Source of the DNA: Lewinellaceae bacterium
GTDB lineage: Bacteria; Bacteroidota; Bacteroidia; Chitinophagales; Saprospiraceae
Length of the DNA: 64,000 nt
Reading direction: 5' to 3'
NCBI GenBank assembly: GCA_020636435.1
Contig: JACJXX010000001.1
Span: 1,877,001-1,941,000 of the forward strand
Shown here: in pieces, positions 1-8,751 of the stretch
Layout: each line of letters begins with the position of its first letter
How positions within the stretch are numbered: the stretch's first letter is position 1
Notes under the pieces: model-generated
The model's input: the letters and a program-made list of their open reading frames with translations, nothing else
Databases searched by the model: none
Told to the model about the DNA's origin: nothing
Made by a program: the position numbers and the translations under genes

Positions 1-660
1 CCGATCGGTTTCTGGGCGGCTGAACTGACCCATCCCCTGCGGGTATTTCAGGAGGCAGGCTATGAAGTAGGACTGGCCTCCACCGAAGGCGGAAAACTGG
101 AGATGGACGGCTACTCCAATCCCACCGACGCGAGCGGTTACTCAGCCCACGACGTCATTTCCCTGGGCTATATGCAACAGGACTGGTTCAACCAGATGCT
201 GGAGAATACCCGCAAGCTGACCGACGTCAACCCGGATGACTACGATGCCATCTTCCTGGTGGGCGGCCAGGGGCCCATGTATACCTACCGCGGCAATAAA
301 GCCCTGGAAAAGCTGTTTGCCGCCTTCTACGAGGCAGGCAAGCCCAGCGCGGCGGTCTGCCACTCCACTACCCTGCTGTTGGAAGCCAAAGGCTCGGACG
401 GCGAGCTGCTGGTGAAAGGCAAAACCTGGACCGGTTTCGCCGATGCGGAAGAGGAGTTCGCCGACCAGGCCGTGGGCATGAAGATTCAGCCCTACCGCAT
501 CGAAGAGGAGGCCAGAAAAATCGACGGCACTACCTTCAAAGTAGCGCCTCCTTTTTCTTCCTACGCTATTGAAGACGGCAACCTGATCACCGGCCAGCAG
601 CAGAATTCCGGCGCGGCGGCGGCGGAGTTGGTGGTGGAGCGGCTGGGGAGGGGAGTGTGA
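1..660 (+). CDS. DJ-1/PfpI-family protein, 5' end outside window
   Basis: The reading frame is open from base 1 (PIGFWAAELTHPLRVF...), so this is the C-terminal 219 residues of a longer protein. It matches class I glutamine amidotransferase-like proteins of the DJ-1/PfpI superfamily, closest in feel to the HchA/Hsp31 glyoxalase III branch: the opening 'GFWAAELTHP' segment, the 'FLVGGQGPMYTY' strand-turn, and the nucleophile elbow 'AAVCHSTT' with the candidate catalytic Cys at codon 358-360. Such proteins act in the cytoplasm as glyoxalases, deglycases or chaperones; which one cannot be decided here. Nothing downstream is co-transcribed; a 300-bp repeat-bearing spacer follows. Confidence 0.85.
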   Translation, partial: PIGFWAAELTHPLRVFQEAGYEVGLASTEGGKLEMDGYSNPTDASGYSAHDVISLGYMQQDWFNQMLENTRKLTDVNPDDYDAIFLVGGQGPMYTYRGNKALEKLFAAFYEAGKPSAAVCHSTTLLLEAKGSDGELLVKGKTWTGFADAEEEFADQAVGMKIQPYRIEEEARKIDGTTFKVAPPFSSYAIEDGNLITGQQQNSGAAAAELVVERLGRGV

Positions 661-673
661 GGGTTGGAGGGTT

Positions 674-808
674 GCATTGTTGGATGGTTAGATGGTTATA
701 TTGTTGGGCTGAATGCGGTGCTTTTGCATTGTTGGATGGTTAGATGGCTATATTGTTGGGCTAAACGTTGTGCTTTTGCACAGCCATATAGCCATCTAAC
801 AATTAAAA
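674..808. repeat. 52-bp direct repeat plus inverted tail
   Basis: Two tandem copies of a 52-bp unit start at 674 and 726 (both begin gcattgttggatggttagat), and the start of a third (gca) lies at 778. The text then switches to the opposite strand: atatagccatctaac at about 787-800 can pair with gttagatggctatat in the second copy. The words 'ttgttgga' and 'gccatttaacca' come back in the spacer between the NfeD and flotillin genes near 18.9 kb, so this is probably a dispersed intergenic repeat family. It overlaps short open frames that look like no protein. Confidence 0.7.
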
Positions 809-992
809 CCTATCCTCCCTTCCCTGCCCGTCATGGAAAACCGCCAGGATTTAGAATCGGGTTGCTGCTTTCATTTTTGTAATTTCTCAGACATTTAAAA
901 CAAAAATAGTTAAACAATTGGTTTTAAACAATATGCACACTGTTTAAATTGCAGCAGCGAATTTAAATCTTTTCACCTTTAAAACACATCTT

Positions 993-1352
993 ATGACCAC
1001 ACAAGAAATCGCCGACCGACTGGTGAGCCTGTGCCGCAAAGGCCAAAACCAACAAGCCATCGAAGAATTGTACCATGCCGACATCGTCAGCGTCGAGGCG
1101 GCCGGAGAACCCCGGGAGGCCAAAGGGCTGCAGGCCGTAAAGGGCAAAAGCGAGTACTTCGCCAATACCATGGACGTGCACGACATGAGAGTCTCCGATC
1201 CCCTGGTCGGCGGCGCCCACTTCGCGGTGACCATGTACATGGACTCCACCAACAAGCAGACAGGGAAGCGGGAAGCCATGACCGAAGTCTGCGTTTATGA
1301 AGTGAACGACGGCAAGATCATCCGCGAACAGTTTTTCTACCCGGCAGGGTAA
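993..1352 (+). CDS. SnoaL/NTF2-like protein
   Basis: A 119-residue single-domain protein with the shape of the NTF2-like/SnoaL fold: an N-terminal helical part (MTTQEIADRLVSLCRKGQN), 'AIEELYHADIVSVEA', a helix 'GLQAVKGKSEYFANTM' and strands ending in 'VNDGKIIREQFFYPAG'. The family contains small-molecule isomerases, cyclases and many binding proteins without known ligand. There is no signal peptide, so it should be cytoplasmic. The 100 bp before it are AT-rich and probably hold its promoter, but no clear TAnnTTTG box is visible. It is flanked by repeat-bearing spacers and looks monocistronic. Confidence 0.8.
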   Translation: MTTQEIADRLVSLCRKGQNQQAIEELYHADIVSVEAAGEPREAKGLQAVKGKSEYFANTMDVHDMRVSDPLVGGAHFAVTMYMDSTNKQTGKREAMTEVCVYEVNDGKIIREQFFYPAG

Positions 1353-1523
1353 TCTTTTAGGCACGAGGAAAGAATAAAGTGTTCAATTATGGGGCAGTAA
1401 TTTTTGTGCCAGGCAAGGCGCGAAGAATGAGGATAGCCAAAGCTACCTGAGTGATGAGCAACGCAGCATGGCGCAAAAAGAACAAGCCAGAATGGACAGT
1501 TTATTCTTTCGTCGTGCCTTACT

Positions 1524-1582
1524 GCAGCTGTTTTACTCCAATGCAACCATCGGGAGCCCCCGGCATTGGAGCAAACAGCTGC
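1524..1582. repeat. 21-bp inverted repeat (hairpin)
   Basis: Arms 1524-1544 (gcagctgttttactccaatgc) and 1563-1582 pair except for one bulge, around an 18-nt loop containing atcgggagcccccgg. No T-run follows, so it is not a standard terminator. It stands in the same gene-free spacer as the octamer array and the hairpin at 1859. Confidence 0.65.
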
Positions 1583-1623
1583 GGTTAACCTCGCAGCCCC
1601 ACTCCTTTTACATACTAGATTCT

Positions 1624-1759
1624 GCGGTTTTGTGGTTTTACGGTTTTACGGTTTTACGGTTTTGTGGTTTTACGGTTTTGCGGTTTTACGGTTTTGCGGT
1701 TTTACGGTTTTGCGGTTTTGCGGTTTTGCGGTTTTACGGTTTTACGGTTTTGTGGTTTC
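1624..1759. repeat. 17-copy octamer tandem array
   Basis: Seventeen consecutive 8-bp units of the form (a/g)(c/t)ggtttt run without a break; variants acggtttt, gcggtttt and gtggtttt alternate. Only the first two bases of the unit vary. Open frames through it give Phe/Gly/Leu-rich low-complexity peptides and are not credible genes. An 8-bp unit cannot keep a reading frame when its copy number changes, which also argues against coding. Confidence 0.9.
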
Positions 1760-1858
1760 CCCCCAGCGGCCCCGCCCCTCTTACTCCGCCATTCTCCTGG
1801 ACAAGCCATTTTACATTCACTCATTCACTCATGAGGGCACTCCGGAAAATAAAGGCGC

Positions 1859-1930
1859 TTAGCGACGTGCGATCAATAACTATCGGGTTCTCTATCGAAA
1901 CCCGACACTTATTAATCGCACGTCGCTTAA
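1859..1930. repeat. 72-bp palindromic element with nested hairpin
   Basis: Outer arms 1859-1879 and 1909-1930 (ttaagcgacgtgcgattaataa on the reverse strand) pair almost perfectly. An inner stem cgggtt/aacccg (1884-1889 with 1899-1904) sits in the middle. The 19-bp word cgacgtgcgatcaataact of the left arm (1863-1881) recurs exactly at 31629-31647. It ends about 120 bp before the FISUMP gene and may act as a transcriptional or mRNA structure, or as a small non-autonomous mobile element. Confidence 0.75.
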
Positions 1931-2052
1931 CAACATTCTTTGGCCTTTTCCAACATTTCTCGTAAATTAGCCCCTGACACGATCATTGCCAGGCCTTTGC
2001 CCCGGCCAGCGGGCCCCTGGCATTGCGAAACTGCAATCAAACACAATCCCAT

Positions 2053-3327
2053 ATGTCAGATCAAAACACAGGGCCTAACCCTCAGGCACAGGGTTCCCCC
2101 AATTCGGAGAAAAAGGAAAGTTCAGCCGGTTTATTCATCCGGAAAAACCTGGGCTGGTTGATCCCCTTGGGGCTGCTGCTGCTATTCTTTATCGTTCCCC
2201 CCACCCGCCACTGGTTTGCCAATAAAGTGAGGTGCTCCCTGGTAAGCGCCAAAGACGGCACGGCCCGGGTGGAAGCCTGCCGCCAATACCTCGGCAAAGC
2301 GAGCTTCGCCAAAGCCTCCTGCAACGGAGATTGCTCGGAGCTGGTGGATTACGCAGACGCCAGACAGTCCCGCTCCTACGAGCTGCTTCGGTCCTACGTC
2401 GACAAATACGAGGCCAGCGCTCCTACTGCTCATTTCCGGGAAATTTTCAACCTGCTGGACTCCGTCACCTGCGCGGTCATCAGCGTGCAACCCGACCGAA
2501 AAGCCGCCAACTGCCGCGCCTACAAAGACGAGTTCGGCCAGGCAGGCAAGTGTTATGACGATTGCCACGCCTACCTCGACGCCTACGACTGCGAGGCCGC
2601 CCGCCAGGCTACCAACCGCCGGGAAGCTTACCAGAGTTACGTTGACAAGTACGGTTTCGAAGGCCGGTGTTACGAGGAATTCCAACTGGCGCTGGAAAAG
2701 GGCGTGCCCGCTACCATGGAGCAGCCGGCTGGCCGGATCAATGCCCCGGCCAATCAGCCAAAAAGCCAAACGGCTTCGGGCAAAACCCCGGCCAAAAAGG
2801 CAACGCCTTCCTCCAGCCGCACCTGCCAAACTTTTACCGTCGGCAGCCGGAAATTCAAAGCCATCCAGCTGGGCCCACTCTGGTGGACGGCTGAAAACAT
2901 GAACCAGGGCGGCTTCATCAACTGGCAGCAGGCCCGAATGGCCTGCCCCTCCGGGTGGCGCCTGCCCTGCACGCGGGAAGTGGAACACCTCATCCGGGAG
3001 TTCTACAGCAACCCCGACAAGGCCTATACTTACCTCACCAGCCAGGACCCTCGCAACTGCGAGTTCAACCTGGAGTTCACAGGCTTCCAGTGGACGCCCG
3101 GCATGGCCACCAGCGAACTGGGCACAGCCGCCGGATTCTGGTGCATGGACGACCTCGGCCCCGCCAGCACCATGGCGGGCTCTTACCTCTTCCGGAAAAA
3201 CGGCCGCGCCATCGAAATCCTGCCCAATACCGAAAAAGGCATGGGCCTCAACTGCCGCTGCGTGAAGGAGAGCAAAGACTATAAAAAGAGCAGCCTGCGC
3301 TTTACGCCCTGCGTGGGCATGCCGTAG
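2053..3327 (+). CDS. membrane-anchored FISUMP-domain protein
   Basis: 424 residues from the ATG at 2053; an in-frame ATG 30 bp earlier adds only MRNCNQTQSH and seems less likely. A polar Ser/Asn/Pro-rich head is followed by one membrane helix (LGWLIPLGLLLLFFIVPP, about residues 33-50). The next 170 residues are Cys-containing and repetitive (paired motifs such as 'SYVDKYEA' and 'SYVDKYGF'), then comes a Pro/Lys/Thr linker. The C-terminal part (about 265-410) has the hallmark of the Fibrobacter succinogenes major paralogous domain: 'KAIQLGPLWWTAENMN', 'MACPSGWRLPC' and 'GFWCMDD'. That domain is common on Bacteroidota cell-envelope proteins, with no assigned activity. Most of the protein should face the periplasm. 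Confidence 0.75.
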   Translation: MSDQNTGPNPQAQGSPNSEKKESSAGLFIRKNLGWLIPLGLLLLFFIVPPTRHWFANKVRCSLVSAKDGTARVEACRQYLGKASFAKASCNGDCSELVDYADARQSRSYELLRSYVDKYEASAPTAHFREIFNLLDSVTCAVISVQPDRKAANCRAYKDEFGQAGKCYDDCHAYLDAYDCEAARQATNRREAYQSYVDKYGFEGRCYEEFQLALEKGVPATMEQPAGRINAPANQPKSQTASGKTPAKKATPSSSRTCQTFTVGSRKFKAIQLGPLWWTAENMNQGGFINWQQARMACPSGWRLPCTREVEHLIREFYSNPDKAYTYLTSQDPRNCEFNLEFTGFQWTPGMATSELGTAAGFWCMDDLGPASTMAGSYLFRKNGRAIEILPNTEKGMGLNCRCVKESKDYKKSSLRFTPCVGMP

Positions 3328-3334
3328 GTTTTTT

Positions 3335-3383
3335 GCTGGCTGCTTTTCCATTGGGCCCGGAGGGGTAATGAAAAGCAGCCAGC
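3335..3383. repeat. 13-bp perfect inverted repeat after FISUMP gene
   Basis: gctggctgctttt at 3335-3347 pairs perfectly with 3371-3383 around a 23-nt loop, starting 8 bp after the stop codon. A T-run (tttttt) precedes rather than follows the stem on the plus strand, so termination would be non-standard. The rest of the spacer to 3664 holds C-rich runs, a copy of the 'cctgtaaatcatgaaaatcctg' type of intergenic word (3438-3470) and no gene. Confidence 0.6.
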
Positions 3384-3664
3384 TCCCCCCGTCGCCCGGT
3401 CCCCCCATCTCCCCATCTCCCCGTCCCCCCGCCCCATCCTGTAAATCATGAAAATCCTGTCATCCTGTCTACCCTGGTCCAGATATTTGCAATATATGTC
3501 CAGATAATAGTTATCCTTTTTCCTTAACTTACAGGGCAGTGTTTGACCAAATACCACGAAAAAGCTACCTGCTACCCGAAAAAACCTGCCACCTGCGGCG
3601 GGCCTGTAGCAGGTTCCCGACAGAGCCCTTAATTTGATCTGTTTATGAACTTCATCGGCTAAAA

Positions 3665-5716
3665 ATGAGCCAAATACCAGGTTCCATGTTTCCCCTTCGG
3701 TTCAACCTTGCCCATTGGCTTGGAATAATGATACTGGCCCCACTGCTCTTTCAAAGTTGCAACAACCTTGACGGGAGCCACTTCCATCCCGAGCAGGCCG
3801 GCACCCAACCGGAACACCTGCTGAGGGCATACGCCGATACCAGCCGGACACTGCCGCGCATCGCTGCCCTGGCCGCCCGGCAACAGGTGGACAGCTTCCT
3901 CTACTTCGCGGAATGGCTCAAGAATTATGATGAAGATATTTCTCTGTTTTATGCCCAGCAGACCTATGATATCGCTACGGACAAGAACTGGAATTTCCCC
4001 AGGGCGGCCAGTGCTTACCGCATAGCGGCACTTAAGGGACGAAAAGCCAAGTTTGGAGAGGATATTGAAGATGCCATGGTGGACGCAAGAATCAGCAGGC
4101 GGTTGTTAAAAAGATATGACAATCCCTCCTGGCAGGCGGACATCAATAACTTGATGGGTGTTTTGCTTAAAAAAGCGAGTCAAATGGATTCCGCCCGATA
4201 TTATTTTGAAAGGGCTTTGAATGTTATGGACGAACTGCCTGCAGAAGAAGGATTCACTCATCAGAATAAAGCGATAGTCCTGTATAATTTAGGCACTACC
4301 TATTTCAAAAAGGATTCCTCAAAAACAGTTACTTATTATTCTCAAAGCGATAGTTTGTTCCAATTGCTAGGCGATAAAGAAATTCGGGCACGCCTATGGC
4401 TGGATTGGGGCATCTTTTATCAATACTATGACGCTTTTGCTAAAGCCGATTCTCTCTTTGATCGTTGCCTGGAATACGGCCGACAGTATAAAGACGTCAA
4501 CCTCTTAGCCTTGACATACCAGGAAAAGGGCTTTTTGTATAGCAGAAAGTTTAACCTTTACGAAAACCTGGAAGATTTTACCGAAGCTTTACAAAACCTG
4601 AAACAATGTCTGGAGTATGGCCAGGATAACGATTACCGAACCTATCAAATACTAGGAAATATTTTTCAGGACAGCTGGTTCATTGATATAGAGGAGAACC
4701 ATGCTGATTCGGCTATTTTCTACTACAAACTGGCCATGGAAGAGGCTCGAAAAGCAGGAGCGATCCGGACTATGAAAGACCTTAGCAAGGATATTGTTAC
4801 TCTTTGCGATTACAGAGGTGGAATACATAAACCGGCTTTAGGAGAAGAAATAGGGGCATTTCTGGATAGAAACTATACTGGAGTGGTAAATACCTTAACC
4901 CTAAGTACTAAAACGGCTTATCAACGGATCAATACAGTAGAACAAAGAGACATACAGGTCAGCGCCGCCAACAAGCGGCGCAACCAATTATTCATTGGCT
5001 TGGCTATCCTCTTTGTTGCTGCCGCCATTTTCCTCTTTGCTTTGCAGCGGCAGCAAAACCGGCGTTTGAAAGCCGAAATGGAAGCCCTGCGCGCCCAGAT
5101 CAACCCTCACTTTATTTCAAACAGCTTGAACGCCATTGAAAACCTGGTGAACCAGGGAAATGCCGAAGCGGCTTCCAAATACCTGGTGCATTTTTCCCGC
5201 CTTTCCCGGCAAATTTTGAATGGCTCCCGAAGCGCCACCACCAACCTGGCCAGCGAGCTGAAAACATTGGAACATTTCCTGGCTTTGGAGCAATTGCGCT
5301 TCCGGGATAAATTAGCTTATAATATTGATGTCGGCCCGGAAATAGACCCCGAACGGGTAGTTGTTCCCGCCATGATCCTGCAACCTTATGTGGAGAACGC
5401 AATCTGGCACGGAATAAAACCCAAAGCGGAAGGCGGGCTTGTTCAGATAACAATTCAAAGAGAAGAAAAAATACTGGTTTGCGCCATCGAAGACAATGGA
5501 GTAGGCAGAGAGAAATCCAGCGCAATGCGGGAAGCCTCCGTCCTGAAACACAAATCGATGGGCATGCAGATTACAGAAGAACGGCTGAAAACCATCGGCC
5601 GCATCAAAGGTTCGCAGGTAATGATCGAAGACCTGAAAGACGATGCCGGGCGGGCCAGCGGCACCAAAGTAATCCTTAGATTGCCATACCGGCTTAGAAA
5701 AACCCAGCATTCATAA
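3665..5716 (+). CDS. TPR-containing LytS-type sensor histidine kinase
   Basis: 683 residues. The N-terminus has a signal or lipoprotein-like segment (hydrophobic stretch then LFQSC, Cys32). About 400 residues of helical TPR-like repeats follow (for example 'DSARYYFERALNVMD' and 'LLALTYQEKGFLY'). One membrane helix (LFIGLAILFVAAAIFLFAL, about 440-460) leads into a His_kinase domain with 'INPHFISNSLNAIENL', candidate phospho-acceptor His482. The ATPase part shows the N box 'YVENAIWHGI' and G boxes 'DNGVGREKS' and 'SMGMQITEERL'. The layout is that of Bacteroidota LytS/YehU-like kinases with periplasmic TPR sensors. Unusually, no LytTR regulator is adjacent; the next gene, 19 bp on, is a caspase. 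Confidence 0.9.
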   Translation: MSQIPGSMFPLRFNLAHWLGIMILAPLLFQSCNNLDGSHFHPEQAGTQPEHLLRAYADTSRTLPRIAALAARQQVDSFLYFAEWLKNYDEDISLFYAQQTYDIATDKNWNFPRAASAYRIAALKGRKAKFGEDIEDAMVDARISRRLLKRYDNPSWQADINNLMGVLLKKASQMDSARYYFERALNVMDELPAEEGFTHQNKAIVLYNLGTTYFKKDSSKTVTYYSQSDSLFQLLGDKEIRARLWLDWGIFYQYYDAFAKADSLFDRCLEYGRQYKDVNLLALTYQEKGFLYSRKFNLYENLEDFTEALQNLKQCLEYGQDNDYRTYQILGNIFQDSWFIDIEENHADSAIFYYKLAMEEARKAGAIRTMKDLSKDIVTLCDYRGGIHKPALGEEIGAFLDRNYTGVVNTLTLSTKTAYQRINTVEQRDIQVSAANKRRNQLFIGLAILFVAAAIFLFALQRQQNRRLKAEMEALRAQINPHFISNSLNAIENLVNQGNAEAASKYLVHFSRLSRQILNGSRSATTNLASELKTLEHFLALEQLRFRDKLAYNIDVGPEIDPERVVVPAMILQPYVENAIWHGIKPKAEGGLVQITIQREEKILVCAIEDNGVGREKSSAMREASVLKHKSMGMQITEERLKTIGRIKGSQVMIEDLKDDAGRASGTKVILRLPYRLRKTQHS

Positions 5717-5735
5717 AAATTAAACACAATCTGTC

Positions 5736-7838
5736 ATGGCAGACGACGAAAAGAAAAAATCAACTCAAACACAAAGTGAAACCGAAGGCGGCATCCGCCC
5801 CTTCCCCTCCCCACCCCGCAACCCCCACACCGTCCGAATCTTTGCCCTAATCGTCGGCATCAACGACTATCCCGGCGGCATCCCCAAACTGAACGGCTGC
5901 CTCAAAGACGTCGATCAGGTGACGGGCTACCTGCGGGAAAAATTTGGCAACCCGAAGCAAACGCCCCGGAAGAAAAAGCTGGCCGGAAAAACCCAAAGCG
6001 GCTCGCCGCTCACCGTCGAAATAGACGGCCGCTTGCACCTCTGCGCCCTGAAAGACAGCCAGGCTACCTACCGCAACATCGTCCGCGGCTTTCGGGAGCA
6101 CCTCAGCCACGCCACCGACAAAGATACCGTCTGGTTCCACTTCAGCGGGCACGGCTCGGAGCAGTTTGCCGCGCCGGAATTCAACGAACTGGACCCCAAC
6201 GGCAGAGACCAAACCCTGGTCTGTTACCGGGATGAAAACGATACCGGCGCCCCCCTCTTCCTGGCGGACAAGGAACTGGCGGCCCTGCTCCAAGAGGTAT
6301 CCAAAAACAAGCCCCACATCGTCGTATCGCTGGACTCCTGCCACTCCGGCTCCGGCACCCGGGATACGGAGGAGCCCAAGGGCGTCAAACCCCGCGTCTA
6401 TCCGTTTCTCAACTCCGCCGACCGGGAAGACCCCGCTCTCCTGCCAGGATCAATAAGGACTTTTGACTCCTACCTGGACGGCTACTACCAGAAAATGGAT
6501 CAACTGGATATCCCCGTTGCCGAACATGTGCTGCTGTCCGCCTGCGAAAGCGTGCAGACCGCCGGCGACATGGCCCGGGGCGGCATATTCACCACCAGCC
6601 TGATAGAGGCGCTCCGGGACGCCAAAGGGCCCATCCATTACGCCCGCCTGTTTGCCAAAACGCGGGCCCGGGCCAGCAAAAGGCGCAGCGCCCAGAATCC
6701 TCAATTCGAAACCATCGGCGGCTTCGACCCCTATACCAGCTTCCTGCTGGGCGAACCCATGCCGGATATATCGAATTTTTACGAAGTGTTCCGGAAGGGC
6801 AGCGACTGGTACGTCCGCTGCGGCGCCATCCACGGGCTGCCGACGGGCAAGCAAGGGCAGATCAAATTGATGATCGCGGCCGGCAAGCCGACGGGAACGA
6901 ACCGGCCGGGCAAGATCGGCGCTTTTATCGAAAAAGTGGGCGCGCAGCACAGTAAGATCAAACTGGCGGAAGGCCAACGCCTGGACAAAGAAGAGGAATA
7001 CTTTGCCGAAATACTGGCCATGCCCGCCGCCCCGGCATACGTCAAATTGTTTGGCAACCGGCCCGCAGTCAAAGCGCTGAAAGCGCAGTGGGATGCCTCC
7101 AAAAACATCCTGCTGGCCGGCAAGAAAACGGAAACCGAGGCTCCGGCTCTGTCGGTGGAAGCCACGGATACGGAAAGTTTCATCATCCGGGACGCCCATA
7201 CCGGGAAACAATTCGTAGAAATACCAGCCGAGTCCGGCAGCCTGGCCCGGCGCATCCACCTGGTCCAACAGAACCTGGACAAAATCGCGCGCTGGAAGAG
7301 AATGATCGATCTCGACAACCCGAATACCCGAATCCGGGGCCTGTTCGAATTTAAGCTGAAAGTGCTGGATAAAGATGCCAGGGCGATTCCTTACGTCGGC
7401 CATGAACTGGCCATCTACACTTCCGATGGCGTTTTCAAAAAGGACACCCGGGGAAATGACTTATTGGGCATCAACTTCCGGGTGGCCCTGAAAAAAGCGC
7501 AACAAGACCTCTTCCTTTACGCTTTTGACCTGAGCTCCGGTTGCGCCATCAAATTCAGGAATGACGAAGAAAAAGTGATCAGAGTAGCCAATATGAACGC
7601 AGGGGATTCCATGCCCCTCCGAAGCAGCCCCTACGCCTGGGGGCTCGGGCCCGATGACCAGGGCGCCACCCGCTGGTTTAAGCTGCTGGTTGCTACCGAG
7701 GAACTGGATTATCATCAATTGGAACAACCGGGGCTCGTGGGCGCCAGGGAGGTAGAGATGGAAGAATTTGACGCTGAGAAGATTTCTGAGGACTGGTGCG
7801 CTGAAACGATTAAAGTTGTGCTCGTCCGGCGGGAATAA
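5736..7838 (+). CDS. caspase-family (peptidase C14, metacaspase-like) protein
   Basis: 700 residues, cytoplasmic by lack of a signal peptide. The caspase fold spans about residues 33-340: 'IFALIVGINDYPGG', catalytic His139 in 'FHFSGHGSEQ' and catalytic Cys202 in 'SLDSCHSGSG', followed by 'LSACESVQTA' and a helix-rich end at 'PYTSFLLG'. Both catalytic residues are present. The C-terminal half (about 345-700) is not recognised; it could be a regulatory or ligand-binding region. Only 19 bp separate it from the sensor kinase, suggesting one transcript and a shared signal. Prokaryotic caspases cut after basic residues and often serve in conflict or cell-death modules. Confidence 0.88.
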   Translation: MADDEKKKSTQTQSETEGGIRPFPSPPRNPHTVRIFALIVGINDYPGGIPKLNGCLKDVDQVTGYLREKFGNPKQTPRKKKLAGKTQSGSPLTVEIDGRLHLCALKDSQATYRNIVRGFREHLSHATDKDTVWFHFSGHGSEQFAAPEFNELDPNGRDQTLVCYRDENDTGAPLFLADKELAALLQEVSKNKPHIVVSLDSCHSGSGTRDTEEPKGVKPRVYPFLNSADREDPALLPGSIRTFDSYLDGYYQKMDQLDIPVAEHVLLSACESVQTAGDMARGGIFTTSLIEALRDAKGPIHYARLFAKTRARASKRRSAQNPQFETIGGFDPYTSFLLGEPMPDISNFYEVFRKGSDWYVRCGAIHGLPTGKQGQIKLMIAAGKPTGTNRPGKIGAFIEKVGAQHSKIKLAEGQRLDKEEEYFAEILAMPAAPAYVKLFGNRPAVKALKAQWDASKNILLAGKKTETEAPALSVEATDTESFIIRDAHTGKQFVEIPAESGSLARRIHLVQQNLDKIARWKRMIDLDNPNTRIRGLFEFKLKVLDKDARAIPYVGHELAIYTSDGVFKKDTRGNDLLGINFRVALKKAQQDLFLYAFDLSSGCAIKFRNDEEKVIRVANMNAGDSMPLRSSPYAWGLGPDDQGATRWFKLLVATEELDYHQLEQPGLVGAREVEMEEFDAEKISEDWCAETIKVVLVRRE

Positions 7839-7908
7839 TTCTCGAGCGTTATTGGCGACTGGTTATTTATATCTTATCTTGGGAAAAAAAGAACAAAACC
7901 AATATTAT

Positions 7909-8688
7909 ATGCCTTCTCCCTTTCCAGGCATGGACCCGTATCTGGAAGGCCATTTGTGGCCGGACGTTCACCACAACCTGGCTTCTGCCATCCAGGAGTT
8001 GGCCATCCCCCAGATCAGCCCAAGCTATGTTGCCCGTGTCAATCCATACACCGTCATAGACACCTCGCCAGAAGAGGAGGTAGGTATCATGTATCCTGAC
8101 GTGGAGGTGCTGCTTCGAAAGAATCAAGTGACAGAACCCCAAGCCGGTTACCTCGACGGAGGTTCAGGCGCCCTCACACCACCGACCTTGTCCGTTCCGG
8201 AATTTGAAAAAATCCAGGTACGTGTTCCTGTAGTGGAAATCCGGGACAGGCACAGCAACCAGCTCATTACCGCCATCGAAGTATTATCACCCATCAATAA
8301 ACGCAGTCCTGGCCTGGAGCCTTACCGAAAAAAAAGGGAACGCTTGCACAGAGAAGGGATACACCTTATCGAAATCGACCTGATCCGCCGAGGCAAGCGC
8401 CCTTTTTACTCTCCCTACTTGCCAAAAGCCCATTTCATGGCTACGCTCACCCGAGCCGGCTCAGACAAAATGGCCATTTGGGCGGTCGACGTAAAAGATT
8501 CGCTTCCAATTCTCCCGGTGCCGCTGAAAAAGCCTGACGATGACATTCAGCTCGACCTCGGAAAAGCGCTGCGGCTGATCTACGGCAGAAACCAATACGG
8601 CCTCTCCATAGACTACCAAAACGACCCGCCTCTGCCAGAATTTTCAGAGGAAGACAAGGCCTGGATGAAAAAGTTGCTTGCTAAATGA
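7909..8688 (+). CDS. DUF4058 family protein
   Basis: 259 residues from the ATG at 7909. The start MPSPFPGMDPYLEG is the family's characteristic N-terminus; the frame is open 47 codons further upstream, but that stretch overlaps the caspase end and has no family resemblance. Other family-like motifs are 'VPVVEIRDRHSNQLIT', 'VLSPINKRSPG' and 'IEIDLIRRGKRP', reminiscent of a PD-(D/E)XK-type core ('AIEVLSP', 'LIEIDLIR'). The function is unknown. A TATCTTGG sequence about 35 bp upstream is a near match to the Bacteroidota -7 box, so it may have its own promoter. Confidence 0.88.
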   Translation: MPSPFPGMDPYLEGHLWPDVHHNLASAIQELAIPQISPSYVARVNPYTVIDTSPEEEVGIMYPDVEVLLRKNQVTEPQAGYLDGGSGALTPPTLSVPEFEKIQVRVPVVEIRDRHSNQLITAIEVLSPINKRSPGLEPYRKKRERLHREGIHLIEIDLIRRGKRPFYSPYLPKAHFMATLTRAGSDKMAIWAVDVKDSLPILPVPLKKPDDDIQLDLGKALRLIYGRNQYGLSIDYQNDPPLPEFSEEDKAWMKKLLAK

Positions 8689-8751
8689 CAATACGCTGTT
8701 GCGTTTTCATAAAGCGCCAAAGAAGAACTAAATAATTCGTTTTAGTAACAA

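Noticed and set aside
664..882. 72-codon open frame in the first spacer
   Set aside because: It only translates the 52-bp repeat (LHCWMVRWLYCW twice) and has no protein character.
1468..1965. Open frames through the octamer array
   Set aside because: The translations are low-complexity Phe/Gly/Leu repeats, produced in any frame by the 8-bp unit.
3335..3383. Intrinsic terminator after the FISUMP gene
   Set aside because: The stem is perfect, but the T-run lies before the stem on the coding strand, so I list it only as an inverted repeat.
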